From the NCBI GenBank assembly GCA_013112585.1, contig JABFGH010000005.1:156501-220500 (forward strand): 64,000 nt of DNA. Reading direction: 5' to 3'. The stretch is from Ignavibacteriota bacterium (lineage in GTDB: Bacteria > Bacteroidota > Ignavibacteria > Ignavibacteriales > Melioribacteraceae). The notes below the pieces were generated by a model, which did no database searches, was not told the origin of the DNA, and was given only the letters and a program-made list of their open reading frames with translations. Position numbers and translations under genes: made by a program. Shown piece by piece: positions 1-9,153 of the stretch (position 1 is its first letter; each line of letters starts with the position of its first letter).

Positions 1-1
1 A

Positions 2-1297
2 TCATATTCCGGTGCACCGCAAAGTTTAGGAATGGGCTCGTTTAATTTTGAAGAAAAAAATGGCAGCAAATATGTTTACACACTAAGCGAGCCGGTATAT
101 GCATCAACCTGGTTTCCGTGTAATGATTTGCCCGACGATAAAGCTGTGGGTTATATAAGAATTAAAAATGATTCCGCAGCAGTTTCAATTTCAAACGGCG
201 TGCTTGATAATATTGAAATTGACGGGGATAAAAAAATATATAGCTGGAAAATCCTTAATCCAATTTCTACTTATTTGATTGCAATATATTCAGGTAATTA
301 CAAAAAGTTTTCGCAGCAATATACAACCATCAACAACAACATAGTTAACTTTGATTATTACGTAACACCCGAAAACTATAAAAAAGCACAAGTCGATTTC
401 AGCATTCATCCAAAAATATTTAAGGTTTTTGAAGAACTATTCGGTGAGTATGCATTTGCTAATGAAAAATATTCCGTAGTTGAATTCTTTTGGAAATACG
501 GAGCAATGGAACATCAAACAGTTACCGGAATGGGAAGCAGATTTATAGGCGGGAAAAATTTCTTTAAGGAGATTTACATTCATGAAGTTGCACATCACTG
601 GTGGGGAAATGCTGTTGGACCAAAAACATGGAAAGATGTTTGGATGAATGAAGGATTCACCACCTACTCCGAAGCCCTTTACTGGGAAAAGGTGAGCAGC
701 CGCTCTGCACTTATCTCAACCTTGCAGTCAAAGTTTAGAGACTATCCCAATTACTCACTTTACAGCCCGGGACCAAATATGTTCGGCAGTATGATTTATA
801 ACAAAGGCGCATGGGTTTTGCACATGCTGCGCAGGGAAATTGGAGATGAAAATTTCTTTAAATTGCTGCGGAACTATTTCAATACTTACAAGTATAAAAA
901 TGCATCTACGGATGACTTTAAAACCTTAGCAGAAAAAGTATCCGATAAAGATTTGTCTACGTTCTTTAATCAATGGGTTTACTTCGGTAAAGGATTAATT
1001 ATCCTGGAATATAATTTTGAAACAATGAAAGAGAATAACCAATATTTAACCGACTTAAAATTGACGCAGCTTCATGAGGAATACAGCGAATATAAATTTC
1101 CTTTGGATGTTAAAATTAAATCAAATAGCGGCAAAACTAAATCCTTTGATTTTTATATAACAAGTTATGATACAGTGTTAACCTTAGCTGCTGATTTTAA
1201 GCCCGATGAAATTGTTATTGATCCTGATAATTGGCTGATGGCTATAATTTCTAAGGCAATTACAGATACTGATCATCAAGAAGAATTGAATAATTGA
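2..1297 (+). CDS. M1-family zinc aminopeptidase, 5' end outside window
   Basis: Zinc metallopeptidase that trims N-terminal residues from peptides. The reading frame is open to the first base of the window, so the N-terminal part is missing; the ATG at 32 is only an internal Met. The gluzincin site is visible: HEVAHHWW at 581-604 and NEGF around 647, with the second zinc-binding Glu at the HExxH-x18-E spacing. The substrate-anchoring motif normally reading GxMEN is GAMEH here (around 500). The C-terminal region has the usual helical and beta segments and no sorting tag. The gene lies 25 bp upstream of an LpxH-like gene and may be co-transcribed with it. Family assignment is secure; substrate and location cannot be judged without the N-terminus. 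Confidence 0.9.
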   Translation, partial: SYSGAPQSLGMGSFNFEEKNGSKYVYTLSEPVYASTWFPCNDLPDDKAVGYIRIKNDSAAVSISNGVLDNIEIDGDKKIYSWKILNPISTYLIAIYSGNYKKFSQQYTTINNNIVNFDYYVTPENYKKAQVDFSIHPKIFKVFEELFGEYAFANEKYSVVEFFWKYGAMEHQTVTGMGSRFIGGKNFFKEIYIHEVAHHWWGNAVGPKTWKDVWMNEGFTTYSEALYWEKVSSRSALISTLQSKFRDYPNYSLYSPGPNMFGSMIYNKGAWVLHMLRREIGDENFFKLLRNYFNTYKYKNASTDDFKTLAEKVSDKDLSTFFNQWVYFGKGLIILEYNFETMKENNQYLTDLKLTQLHEEYSEYKFPLDVKIKSNSGKTKSFDFYITSYDTVLTLAADFKPDEIVIDPDNWLMAIISKAITDTDHQEELNN

Positions 1298-1322
1298 AAA
1301 ACTAAAAAATCAATACTGAATT

Positions 1323-2048
1323 TTGAACGAAAAAATATTTTTTATTTCCGACATACATTTCGGATTACTAAGCCGCGAAGAAGAAATTAAGCGTGAAAGA
1401 TTATTTGTCCGGTTTTTACAATTTGCCGGAAAAGAGGCGAAGGCTCTCTATATTCTTGGTGATTTATTTGATTACTGGTTTGAGTATAATCGTGTAATTC
1501 AAAAAGGTTTTTTCCGCACATTAACAGCTATGCAGGATCTGGCAGAACAGGGAGTTGAAATTCACTACTTAATCGGCAATCATGATTTTCTTCACAAAGA
1601 TTTTTTTGAAAAAGAAATTGGTGCCGTTCTTTATAAAGATCCTATAAGTGTTGAATTGAATGGCAAAAAATTTTTTCTAGGTCATGGTGATGGATTAGTT
1701 AAAAATGATTTAGGCTATAAAATTTTGAAGAAAGTATTAAGAAGTAAAATAACACAAAAACTGTATTCGCTGCTTCATCCCGATTTGGGAATTTGGCTTG
1801 CAAGTTCAACAAGTAAATCGAGCAGAGATTATACCGGTAAGAAAAATTACGGTGAAATTGACGGACTTTTTGAAGCCGCCGCAGAAAAAATTGACGAAGG
1901 TTATGACTATGTTTTATTTGGTCATTCTCACAACAGAAAATTTAAAAAATATAAAAATGGAATTTACATCAATTTGGGTACTTGGCTCGAACAACCTTGT
2001 TACGGGAAATTTGAAGGCAGCTCATTTGAGATAATTGACTGGAATTAA
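1323..2048 (+). CDS. lpxH: UDP-2,3-diacylglucosamine diphosphatase-like metallophosphoesterase
   Basis: Calcineurin-fold phosphoesterase, probably the LpxH step of lipid A synthesis (UDP-2,3-diacylglucosamine to lipid X). All metal-site motifs are present in order: SDIHFG (D10, H12), GDLFD (46-50), GNHD (85-88), GHGDG (about 120) and GHSHNRKF (about 199). At 241 residues it matches the length of E. coli LpxH. The start is a TTG with no clear Shine-Dalgarno, and the next gene begins 2 bp after the stop. No other lipid A genes are next to it, so a related phosphatase (UDP-diacylglucosamine hydrolase family) of different specificity is possible. Confidence 0.8.
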   Translation: MNEKIFFISDIHFGLLSREEEIKRERLFVRFLQFAGKEAKALYILGDLFDYWFEYNRVIQKGFFRTLTAMQDLAEQGVEIHYLIGNHDFLHKDFFEKEIGAVLYKDPISVELNGKKFFLGHGDGLVKNDLGYKILKKVLRSKITQKLYSLLHPDLGIWLASSTSKSSRDYTGKKNYGEIDGLFEAAAEKIDEGYDYVLFGHSHNRKFKKYKNGIYINLGTWLEQPCYGKFEGSSFEIIDWN

Positions 2049-2050
2049 CT

Positions 2051-4408
2051 ATGGCAGTTAAAAATAATATTCAACCAAAAAAGAAAAACAATAACCGAAA
2101 AAAAATTATTTGGTCTATTACCGGATTTGTCTCAATTATAATCATTGTGGGGACTTATCTTTTATACCAATATATAATTGACGGGCTCCCTTCGCTTGAG
2201 CAGCTTGAAAATCCAAAACAAAGTTTAGCTACAAATGTTTATAGCTCAGATGATGTTTTAATTGGGCAATTTTTTATTGAGAATAGAATTGAAACTAATA
2301 TGGATAGCCTGCCGAAACACTTAATTGATGCCTTGATCTACACGGAAGACAGAAAGTTTTATGATCATTGGGGAGTTGACTTAGACCGGTTTGCAAAGGC
2401 TATGGTTAAAAATGTTCTTTCACTTTCACTTAGCGAAGGCGCAAGTACATTAACTCAGCAGCTATCTAAAAATTTATTCGAATTAAAAAATGTACGGGAA
2501 AGCCCTTTTGATAAAGGGGTTAGAAAGATGCGTGAGTGGATAACCGCCGTTAATATTGAAAAAGCTTACACCAAAGAAGAAATTTTAGAAATGTACCTTA
2601 ATGTTTCCTACTTTGGTAATAGAGCATACGGAATTGAAATGGCATCGAAGGTTTACTTCGGCAAACCCGCAAAAGAATTATCAATTGAAGAAAGTGCTGT
2701 TCTAATCGCAATGCTCAAATCATGGGTTTATTATAATCCTTTCCGCAGAATGGAAAACTCATTACGGAGACGTAACTTAGTTATGTACAGTATGAAAGAA
2801 GGAGAAGTTATTACTCAAGCCGAGTATGACAGCCTTAAGCAGACGGAAATAATAGTTTCAAAAACTAAGCCCTCGAAAAATTTTACCAGTATTACTGCAC
2901 CTCATTATGTTGAGCACATTCGCCAGCAATTGGAAGAACTATCGGTCGATTACGGATTTAATATTTATGAGGATGGATTAACAGTTTACACAAGTCTTGA
3001 TACGAGAATGCAGGATTATGCCGCCGATGCAGTAATTGAACATTTAGAAAATTTTCAAAAAACATTTGACGGTAAATGGAGTTGGGAAGGAAGGGAAGAA
3101 TTACTGAACGAATTTATTAATAAAGCAATTATAAATAGTAAGGAATATAAAACTGCTTCGGATAAAGCCGCTAAGTTGGCGCTATACGATAGCTTAAAGA
3201 ATAATGAAGCGTTTGTTGATTCAATAAAAAAAGAGCGAACGAGAATTGAAGCCGGATTTGTTGCACTCGATGTTAAAACGGGTGAAATAAGAGCAATGGT
3301 GGGCGGTAGAGATCAGGATTTTCAGTATGGATTAAATCATGTGACACAGATAAAACGTCAACCCGGTTCTGCATTTAAAGCTGTTATTTATACCGCCGCT
3401 ATGGAAAACGGATTATACCCTGCTTATCCTATTCTTAATCAGCCGTTTGTTGTGGGTGAAGGTGATAATGCATGGGCACCGCGAAATTTTGATAGAACAA
3501 CAAGCGGTTTTATGACTTTGAGAGAGGCGCTGCTTAATTCCAAAAACTTACCTACCGCAAGGATTATTGTGGAAGGACATGTTGATCTTTGGAAAGTAGG
3601 TCAGGTTGCTGAAAAGATGGGAATTAAAACTCGATTAAATTTATACAGATCCATTGCGCTCGGTGCTTCGGAGGTTACTCCCTTAGAGATGACTTCTGTT
3701 TATGCAACTTTAGCAAACCATGGAATTTTTACGGAGCCTGTATCAATTATCAAAATTGAAGATAAAAACGGTGTGCTTATCGAAAACTTCTCGCCTGTCT
3801 CTCACGAGGCAATTTCGGAAGAGTCAGCCTACTTAGTTACTGATATGTTAAAAACAGTTATTGATGGCGGAACAGGATTGAGGGCAAGAGTGCAGTATAA
3901 TTTTTACAGACCTGCTGCAGGTAAAACAGGTACGACTGATGATTATATTGATGCATGGTTTTTAGGTTACACACCGCAAATTGCTTCAGGTGCCTGGGTT
4001 GGTTTCGATGATCCAAGAATTAAATTTACCGGCAGTTATGGTCAGGGTTCGCGGGCTGCATTGCCGATTTGGGCAATCTTCATGAGGAACGCACATGATT
4101 CTCTAGATTTGCCCGTTAAGACATTTGATTTACCCGAAAGCGGAAATATTGCCACGGTTGATTTTTGCAAAGAATCAATTTATGAACTCGGCAGCCCAAG
4201 GTTGGCTTCTTCCGATTGTGAATCGGGCGTTGTAAGGGATATTATTAAACTGGAAGATATTCCACCTCTATTCAATGCGGAGAAAGATACGAGTGCAATT
4301 CTGTTTGCAAAGTATTGGACGGTTGACAGTACTTCACATGAGATGCTTGAGATAATTGATTCATTGGAAACGACAGATTCTTTAATGACGCAGAAAGTTT
4401 TGAATTAA
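2051..4408 (+). CDS. Class A penicillin-binding protein (PBP1A type)
   Basis: Bifunctional peptidoglycan synthase. A Lys/Arg-rich cytoplasmic tail is followed by one membrane anchor at about residues 19-42, then a glycosyltransferase GT51 domain (catalytic EDRKFYDHWGVD near 99, with the Q-QLSKNLF region after it) and a transpeptidase domain with SAFK (Ser near 439) and KTGTT (near 625). It is 785 residues long, normal for PBP1A/PbpC. The acidic C-terminal tail of about 80 residues is not recognised. It starts with ATG 2 bp after the lpxH-like stop, so translation is likely coupled. It is inferred to act in the inner membrane and periplasm on lipid II. Confidence 0.93.
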   Translation: MAVKNNIQPKKKNNNRKKIIWSITGFVSIIIIVGTYLLYQYIIDGLPSLEQLENPKQSLATNVYSSDDVLIGQFFIENRIETNMDSLPKHLIDALIYTEDRKFYDHWGVDLDRFAKAMVKNVLSLSLSEGASTLTQQLSKNLFELKNVRESPFDKGVRKMREWITAVNIEKAYTKEEILEMYLNVSYFGNRAYGIEMASKVYFGKPAKELSIEESAVLIAMLKSWVYYNPFRRMENSLRRRNLVMYSMKEGEVITQAEYDSLKQTEIIVSKTKPSKNFTSITAPHYVEHIRQQLEELSVDYGFNIYEDGLTVYTSLDTRMQDYAADAVIEHLENFQKTFDGKWSWEGREELLNEFINKAIINSKEYKTASDKAAKLALYDSLKNNEAFVDSIKKERTRIEAGFVALDVKTGEIRAMVGGRDQDFQYGLNHVTQIKRQPGSAFKAVIYTAAMENGLYPAYPILNQPFVVGEGDNAWAPRNFDRTTSGFMTLREALLNSKNLPTARIIVEGHVDLWKVGQVAEKMGIKTRLNLYRSIALGASEVTPLEMTSVYATLANHGIFTEPVSIIKIEDKNGVLIENFSPVSHEAISEESAYLVTDMLKTVIDGGTGLRARVQYNFYRPAAGKTGTTDDYIDAWFLGYTPQIASGAWVGFDDPRIKFTGSYGQGSRAALPIWAIFMRNAHDSLDLPVKTFDLPESGNIATVDFCKESIYELGSPRLASSDCESGVVRDIIKLEDIPPLFNAEKDTSAILFAKYWTVDSTSHEMLEIIDSLETTDSLMTQKVLN

Positions 4409-4441
4409 ATATTTTAGTTACTAATTTTTGAAAAAGTTTTT

Positions 4442-4525
4442 GCCCGGATGGTGAAATTGGTAGACACGCTAGGTTCAGGGTCTAGTCCGCTCACGCGGGT
4501 GCAGGTTCGACTCCTGTTCCGGGCA
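4442..4525 (+). tRNA. tRNA-Leu (anticodon CAG)
   Basis: 84-nt class II tRNA. Acceptor stem GCCCGGA pairs with TCCGGGC, with discriminator A at 4525 and no encoded CCA. The D-arm contains AATTGGTAGACACG, the anticodon loop is TTCAGGG (anticodon CAG) between stems CTAGG and TCTAG, there is a long variable arm, and the T-loop is GGTTCGACTCC. It sits between the PBP gene and hpnC, on the same strand. Confidence 0.97.
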
Positions 4526-4557
4526 CTTTTCCTCTCACAGTTTTTATTCATTTATTT

Positions 4558-5430
4558 TTGATTTCATTGATTAACAACTCACACAATATCGAAAAAGCTT
4601 ACAAGAATGCAATTGAATTTACAAAATCGCATTATGAAAACTTTCCGGTTATTTCTGTTTTTGTAAAAAAGAGTTTGAGAAAACATGTTGCTGTTTTTTA
4701 TCAGTTTGCAAGGCAAGCGGATGACATTGTTGACGAAGGAGAAAAAAAATTTGATGAAAAAATTTCTCAGTTAGATGAGTACGAAGACTGTTTAAACAAT
4801 GCTTTCAATAATAATTTTCAAAATGAATTTTGGGCGGCAGTAAAAAATACTGTTGATTTGTTTAATCTTTCCCCAAAGAATTTTAAAGATTTATTGAAAG
4901 CTTTCCGGCAGGATATTACAAAATCACGTTACCACGATTTTACAGAACTGCTTAATTACTGCAGTAATAGTGCTAATCCCGTGGGCAGAGTAATATTAGA
5001 ACTTAACAATATACATGATGAAAATTTATTACAATACTCTGATGATATTTGCACCGCACTGCAGCTTACAAATTTTTGGCAGGATGTATCAATCGATTTT
5101 GAAAAGGATAGAATTTACCTGCCCTTAAATGATATGAAAGAATTCGGTATTAGAGAAAAAGATATTGAGCAAAAAAAATACGGTGAGAATTTTAAAAAAC
5201 TGATGAAGCTTGAGATTGACAGAACACGAAAATTATTTTTTGAAGGAAGAAAACTAATTAAACATTTGCCGGGCAGACTAAAATACCAGATTTATTGGAC
5301 AGTTTTAGGGGGCGAAAAAATCTTAGATAAAATTGAGAGAAATGATTATAATTCTTTAAATTTAAGACCAAGATTGTTTAAGACTGATTATATTCAATTA
5401 TTGATTAAATCATTATTCGGTTTACGATGA
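4558..5430 (+). CDS. hpnC: Squalene synthase subunit HpnC
   Basis: Trans-isoprenyl diphosphate synthase-like protein of the squalene/phytoene synthase fold. It is assigned as HpnC, which converts hydroxysqualene diphosphate to hydroxysqualene in the three-enzyme HpnCDE route. Two Asp-rich motifs are visible: DDIVDE (about 55) and DVSIDFEKDRIYLP (about 180). It is followed by hpnD with an ATGA overlap and then hpnE, the canonical order. The start is uncertain: TTG at 4558 is used here and a second TTG lies three codons later. Phytoene synthase is the main alternative, but paired paralogues plus the oxidoreductase favour squalene. Confidence 0.88.
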   Translation: MISLINNSHNIEKAYKNAIEFTKSHYENFPVISVFVKKSLRKHVAVFYQFARQADDIVDEGEKKFDEKISQLDEYEDCLNNAFNNNFQNEFWAAVKNTVDLFNLSPKNFKDLLKAFRQDITKSRYHDFTELLNYCSNSANPVGRVILELNNIHDENLLQYSDDICTALQLTNFWQDVSIDFEKDRIYLPLNDMKEFGIREKDIEQKKYGENFKKLMKLEIDRTRKLFFEGRKLIKHLPGRLKYQIYWTVLGGEKILDKIERNDYNSLNLRPRLFKTDYIQLLIKSLFGLR

Positions 5431-6272
5431 ATACTGTTGAAGAAAAAAAAATAGCGAGAGAAAGTAAGAGCAGCTTCTACTACGCATTCAGTTTATTGCC
5501 GCAGGAAAAAAGAGACGCAATGAATACTGTTTATGCATTCTGCAGAAAGACAGACGACATTGTTGATGAAGGCAATGATTCGGTGGAAGTGAAGTATGCC
5601 AATTTACGTAAGTGGCGTCTCGAACTCGAAAAGGCTATTTATGGTCAATCCGATTTCGGCATGTTTAATAAACTCTCAAAAATCATTCAGCAGTTCAATA
5701 TTCCTTTCGATCCTTTTTTTGAATTGATTAAAGGAATGGAAATGGATTTGCAGAAACAGCGTTATTTAAGTATGGATGACTTACTTCAATATTGCTACCG
5801 GGTGGCTTCAACTGTAGGTTTAATGTGCATTGAAATATTCGGCTATAAAAATAGTTCGACAAAAAATTTTGCTATTAATTTAGGATTGGCATTACAATTA
5901 ACAAATATTCTGCGCGATGTTAAAACGGATGCAGAAAACGGCAGAATATATTTACCTGTGGATGATATTAAAAAATTCAATTATTCTGAAAAACAACTGC
6001 TGAATTTAGAGTATAATGATAACTTCGTTTCGCTTATGCAGCACGAAGCCGGGATTGCAAAAAAATATTTTAACGATGCTACAAGATCGCTGGATATTGA
6101 AGATAAACCTGCTATGTTTGCCGCAAGAGCAATGCAGCATATCTACTATAAATTATTAAAGAAATTAGAAGTCAATCAGTTCGACGTTTTTAATAAAAAA
6201 ATAAATGTTTCAAAATTTGAAAAAACTTCCATAGCAGTTGGAGTTTGGGCAAAATACAGTTTAGTTTACTAA
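5427..6272 (+). CDS. hpnD: Presqualene diphosphate synthase HpnD
   Basis: Paralogue of the upstream gene, assigned as HpnD, which condenses two farnesyl diphosphates to presqualene diphosphate and on to hydroxysqualene diphosphate. It is 281 residues long with Asp-rich motifs DDIVDEG (about 40) and DVKTDAENGRIYLP (about 171) that bind Mg-diphosphate. The ATG overlaps the hpnC stop (ATGA) and its TAA shares a base with the hpnE ATG (TAATG), so the three proteins are made from one tightly coupled message. No hopene cyclase gene is visible in the window, so the end product (hopanoid or carotenoid) is not settled. Confidence 0.9.
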   Translation: MNTVEEKKIARESKSSFYYAFSLLPQEKRDAMNTVYAFCRKTDDIVDEGNDSVEVKYANLRKWRLELEKAIYGQSDFGMFNKLSKIIQQFNIPFDPFFELIKGMEMDLQKQRYLSMDDLLQYCYRVASTVGLMCIEIFGYKNSSTKNFAINLGLALQLTNILRDVKTDAENGRIYLPVDDIKKFNYSEKQLLNLEYNDNFVSLMQHEAGIAKKYFNDATRSLDIEDKPAMFAARAMQHIYYKLLKKLEVNQFDVFNKKINVSKFEKTSIAVGVWAKYSLVY

Positions 6273-7564
6273 TGGCAAAAATAATTATAATCGGCGGAGG
6301 TTTCGCCGGGCTTACATCAGCAGTTCAATTAGCACAAAACAACATCAAGGTAAAATTGCTCGAAGCATCGCCAAAACTTGGCGGAAGAGCCTACTCACTT
6401 TCAATTCCGAAACATGATGACATGATCGATAATGGTCAGCACATACTTATGGGCTGCTATAAAGAAACTTTTAAATTTTTGGAAATTATAAAGAGTAAAC
6501 ACAATTTAGATTTTCAGAAAAAACTTAAAGTAGATTTTGTTGAAAGGGGAGGACGCTCCTTTTTACTTGAATCAGGTTCAATATTTTACCCTTTCAATTT
6601 GCTTTCTGCAATATTAAAATATAATGCATTTGGAATACGTAATCGTCTTAGAGCTTTATCGGTTATGCTCTCACTTCCATTTACAAACACAAAAAAAATT
6701 GAATCGTTAACTGTTAGTGAATGGCTGGGAAAAAAGAAGCAGAATAATTCTACGATCACCAAGTTGTGGGAAATTATTGCTATCGGCACAATGAACACTA
6801 CTTTGGATAAAGCGAGTGCCTTAATGTTTGTTGATATTTTAAGGCAAATATTTTTATCAGGGAATAAAGCATCAACAATAGTTTTGCCTGCAAAGGATTT
6901 GAGTGCCGTTTATTGTGAGCAGGCTAAAGACTTTCTCGAAAAGAATAATTGCGAAGTAATTACCTCCGAACAAGTTGTTTCATTAGAGTCTGACGGAAAA
7001 AAAATTATAAAAGTAAAAACTGATAAGCACACTTATGAAAATTTCGATTATGTTATTTCCTCAATACCTCCGTATTCATTAGCAAAAATTTTACCCGCTG
7101 AACTACAAACTCAATTTGATAATATAAAATTTGAATACTCACCAATATTAAACATACACATTTGGTTGAAAGATAATCCCTTCACCGAAAAATTTTGCGG
7201 GCTTATTGATTCAAAAATTCACTGGATATTCAATCACGGAAAACACATTTCCTTAGTTACCAGCAGTGCAGAGGAACTAATTGACCTTCCTCCCGAAGAA
7301 ATAATTGAAATTGCCTGTAAAGAGTTAGAAGAATATTTTCCTGTATTCAATAAAGATTTAGTAACTGACTATAAGATTATAAAAGAAAAAAGAGCCACAT
7401 TTATTCCCTCAGTTGAAAACACAAAATCAAGGCTCAAACTTCCGCAATCAATTTCAAATTTATTTTTTGCCGGCGATTGGACAAACACCGGTTTACCCTC
7501 AACTATTGAAGGTGCGGTAAAAAGCGGATTTACGGCAGCCGAGAATACTTTAAAACAGCAATAG
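6272..7564 (+). CDS. hpnE: Hydroxysqualene dehydroxylase HpnE
   Basis: FAD-dependent amine-oxidase-fold reductase that removes the hydroxyl from hydroxysqualene to give squalene. The N-terminus MAKIIIIGGGFAGL is the dinucleotide-binding loop, followed by the Glu/Ala-rich and GGRA signature (about 37). The C-terminal FFAGDWTNTGLPSTIEGAV segment is the second FAD contact typical of phytoene-desaturase-like enzymes. The start is set at 6272 because this ATG overlaps the hpnD stop and begins just before the Rossmann motif; a longer frame from 6245 adds nine unlikely residues. The protein is 430 residues long. Confidence 0.9.
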   Translation: MAKIIIIGGGFAGLTSAVQLAQNNIKVKLLEASPKLGGRAYSLSIPKHDDMIDNGQHILMGCYKETFKFLEIIKSKHNLDFQKKLKVDFVERGGRSFLLESGSIFYPFNLLSAILKYNAFGIRNRLRALSVMLSLPFTNTKKIESLTVSEWLGKKKQNNSTITKLWEIIAIGTMNTTLDKASALMFVDILRQIFLSGNKASTIVLPAKDLSAVYCEQAKDFLEKNNCEVITSEQVVSLESDGKKIIKVKTDKHTYENFDYVISSIPPYSLAKILPAELQTQFDNIKFEYSPILNIHIWLKDNPFTEKFCGLIDSKIHWIFNHGKHISLVTSSAEELIDLPPEEIIEIACKELEEYFPVFNKDLVTDYKIIKEKRATFIPSVENTKSRLKLPQSISNLFFAGDWTNTGLPSTIEGAVKSGFTAAENTLKQQ

Positions 7565-7733
7565 ATTTAACTTTTTTTATTGAATTAGTACAATTCCTTG
7601 CAAGAAATATTTTTACTGTTAATTAATTTTCTTAACTTCAATGTACAGCATTTTGATACCCGTAAATTCCTAAATTGAATATATATTGTATAGAACGATT
7701 GAACAACAAATCTAAAAACTCTTGGAGGTTATT

Positions 7734-9041
7734 ATGTCGAAGCTAAAAGAAAAACTCGGGGAAAAAATTGAAGGATGGCGCCCCAGAACTACAAAATTAC
7801 TAAAAGAGTATGGTGATGTAAAAGTCGGTGAAGTGAACATTGGTCAAGTTATTGGCGGAATGCGAGGTGTAAAATGTTTAACAACTGATATTTCTTATCT
7901 CGACCCATACGAAGGAATTCGTTTTCGCGGATTCACAATTCCCGAAACTTTAGAAAAACTGCCTAAAGTACCCGGCGGTGAAATGCCTTATGTAGAAGGT
8001 TTTTTCTATCTGCTGTTAACAGGCGAAATACCAACAGAGGAAGAAGTTAAAGATGTAGCCGAAGAATTTAACAAACGAAAAAATGTGCCTGAATATGTTT
8101 TTGATATTCTTAAAGCAATGCCTCAAGATTCGCATCCAATGGCAATGTTTTCTGCGGCAATAGTTTCATTGCAGCGTGAATCTGTTTTTGTTAAGGAGTA
8201 TAATGAGGGTCTTAGTAAAATGGATAAGTGGAAGCCGGCTTATGAAGATGCATTGAACCTTCTTGCAAAACTTCCTCAAATTGCTGCTTTTATTTATAGG
8301 TGGAAGTACAAAAACGGTAATATTATTGCACCCGATCCTGAATTGGATATGGGCGGAAACTTTGCGCATATGATGGGTATTGATCCTCCTTATGATGATG
8401 TTGCCCGATTATATTTTCTGCTTCATAGCGATCACGAGAGCGGTAATGTTAGTGCACATACAGGTCATCTCGTCGGCAGTGCTTTATCTGATATGTATTA
8501 TTCAATATCGGCAATGATTAATGGTTTAGCAGGACCATTGCACGGTCTGGCAAATCAGGAAGTTTTACGATGGATACAAGGTGTTATGGATAAAATGGGC
8601 GGCAAAGTTCCAACCGAAGAGGAAATGAAAAAATTTGTTTGGGACACATTAAACTCCGGTCAAGTTGTTCCCGGATTCGGGCATGCTGTATTAAGAAAAA
8701 CAGATCCGCGTTATGCAGCACAAAGGGATTTCTGTTTAAAACATTTACCTGATGATCTAATCTTTAAATATGTTGATGTGCTTTATCATGTTGTTCCTCC
8801 AATTTTGGAAGAACAAGGTAAGGCTAAAAATCCATGGCCTAATGTTGATGCGCAATCAGGTGTAATTCAGTGGCACTATGGCTTAACCGAATATGATTAT
8901 TATACTGTGCTGTTCGGTATTGGGCGTGCGCTTGGTGTAGCTGCAAATATTATTTGGGATAGAGCTTTAGGATATCCTATTGAACGACCAAAATCACTAA
9001 CTACCGATATGCTTGAAGAAATTGCCGGAATTAAAAAATAG
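7734..9041 (+). CDS. gltA: Citrate synthase (eukaryotic-type Si-citrate synthase)
   Basis: Condenses oxaloacetate and acetyl-CoA in the TCA cycle. The 435-residue protein has the active-site regions VSAHTGHLVG, GPLHGLANQE and PGFGHAVLRKTDPR, and a late Asp in NVDAQSGV. The long form with an N-terminal helical extension resembles the mitochondrial-type enzymes found in Bacteroidota/Chlorobiota rather than the hexameric E. coli enzyme. The start is taken at ATG 7734 because the strong Shine-Dalgarno GGAGG lies at 7725-7729; the upstream TTG at 7722 would overlap it. The gene is monocistronic, with a strong hairpin terminator 25 bp after the stop. Confidence 0.95.
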   Translation: MSKLKEKLGEKIEGWRPRTTKLLKEYGDVKVGEVNIGQVIGGMRGVKCLTTDISYLDPYEGIRFRGFTIPETLEKLPKVPGGEMPYVEGFFYLLLTGEIPTEEEVKDVAEEFNKRKNVPEYVFDILKAMPQDSHPMAMFSAAIVSLQRESVFVKEYNEGLSKMDKWKPAYEDALNLLAKLPQIAAFIYRWKYKNGNIIAPDPELDMGGNFAHMMGIDPPYDDVARLYFLLHSDHESGNVSAHTGHLVGSALSDMYYSISAMINGLAGPLHGLANQEVLRWIQGVMDKMGGKVPTEEEMKKFVWDTLNSGQVVPGFGHAVLRKTDPRYAAQRDFCLKHLPDDLIFKYVDVLYHVVPPILEEQGKAKNPWPNVDAQSGVIQWHYGLTEYDYYTVLFGIGRALGVAANIIWDRALGYPIERPKSLTTDMLEEIAGIKK

Positions 9042-9065
9042 TTTTACTTCTAAGCTATAAACTTA

Positions 9066-9098
9066 ATGAAGGGATAAATTTTATCCCTTCATCTTTTT
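9066..9098 (+). terminator. Intrinsic terminator after citrate synthase
   Basis: Perfect 12-bp stem ATGAAGGGATAA / TTATCCCTTCAT with a 3-nt loop, followed by CTTTTTAT. It lies 24 bp after the gltA stop and separates it from the ligase-GNAT gene. Confidence 0.9.
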
Positions 9099-9153
9099 AT
9101 TCAATTCTACACTAATAGAAATTAACTTTCCAAAAAATTTTTAGCGAAATTAT

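Noticed and set aside
1798-2034. Overlapping plus-strand frame inside the lpxH-like gene
   Set aside because: Shadow frame without a site for initiation and with no recognisable product; the same holds for the many other frames lying inside real genes.
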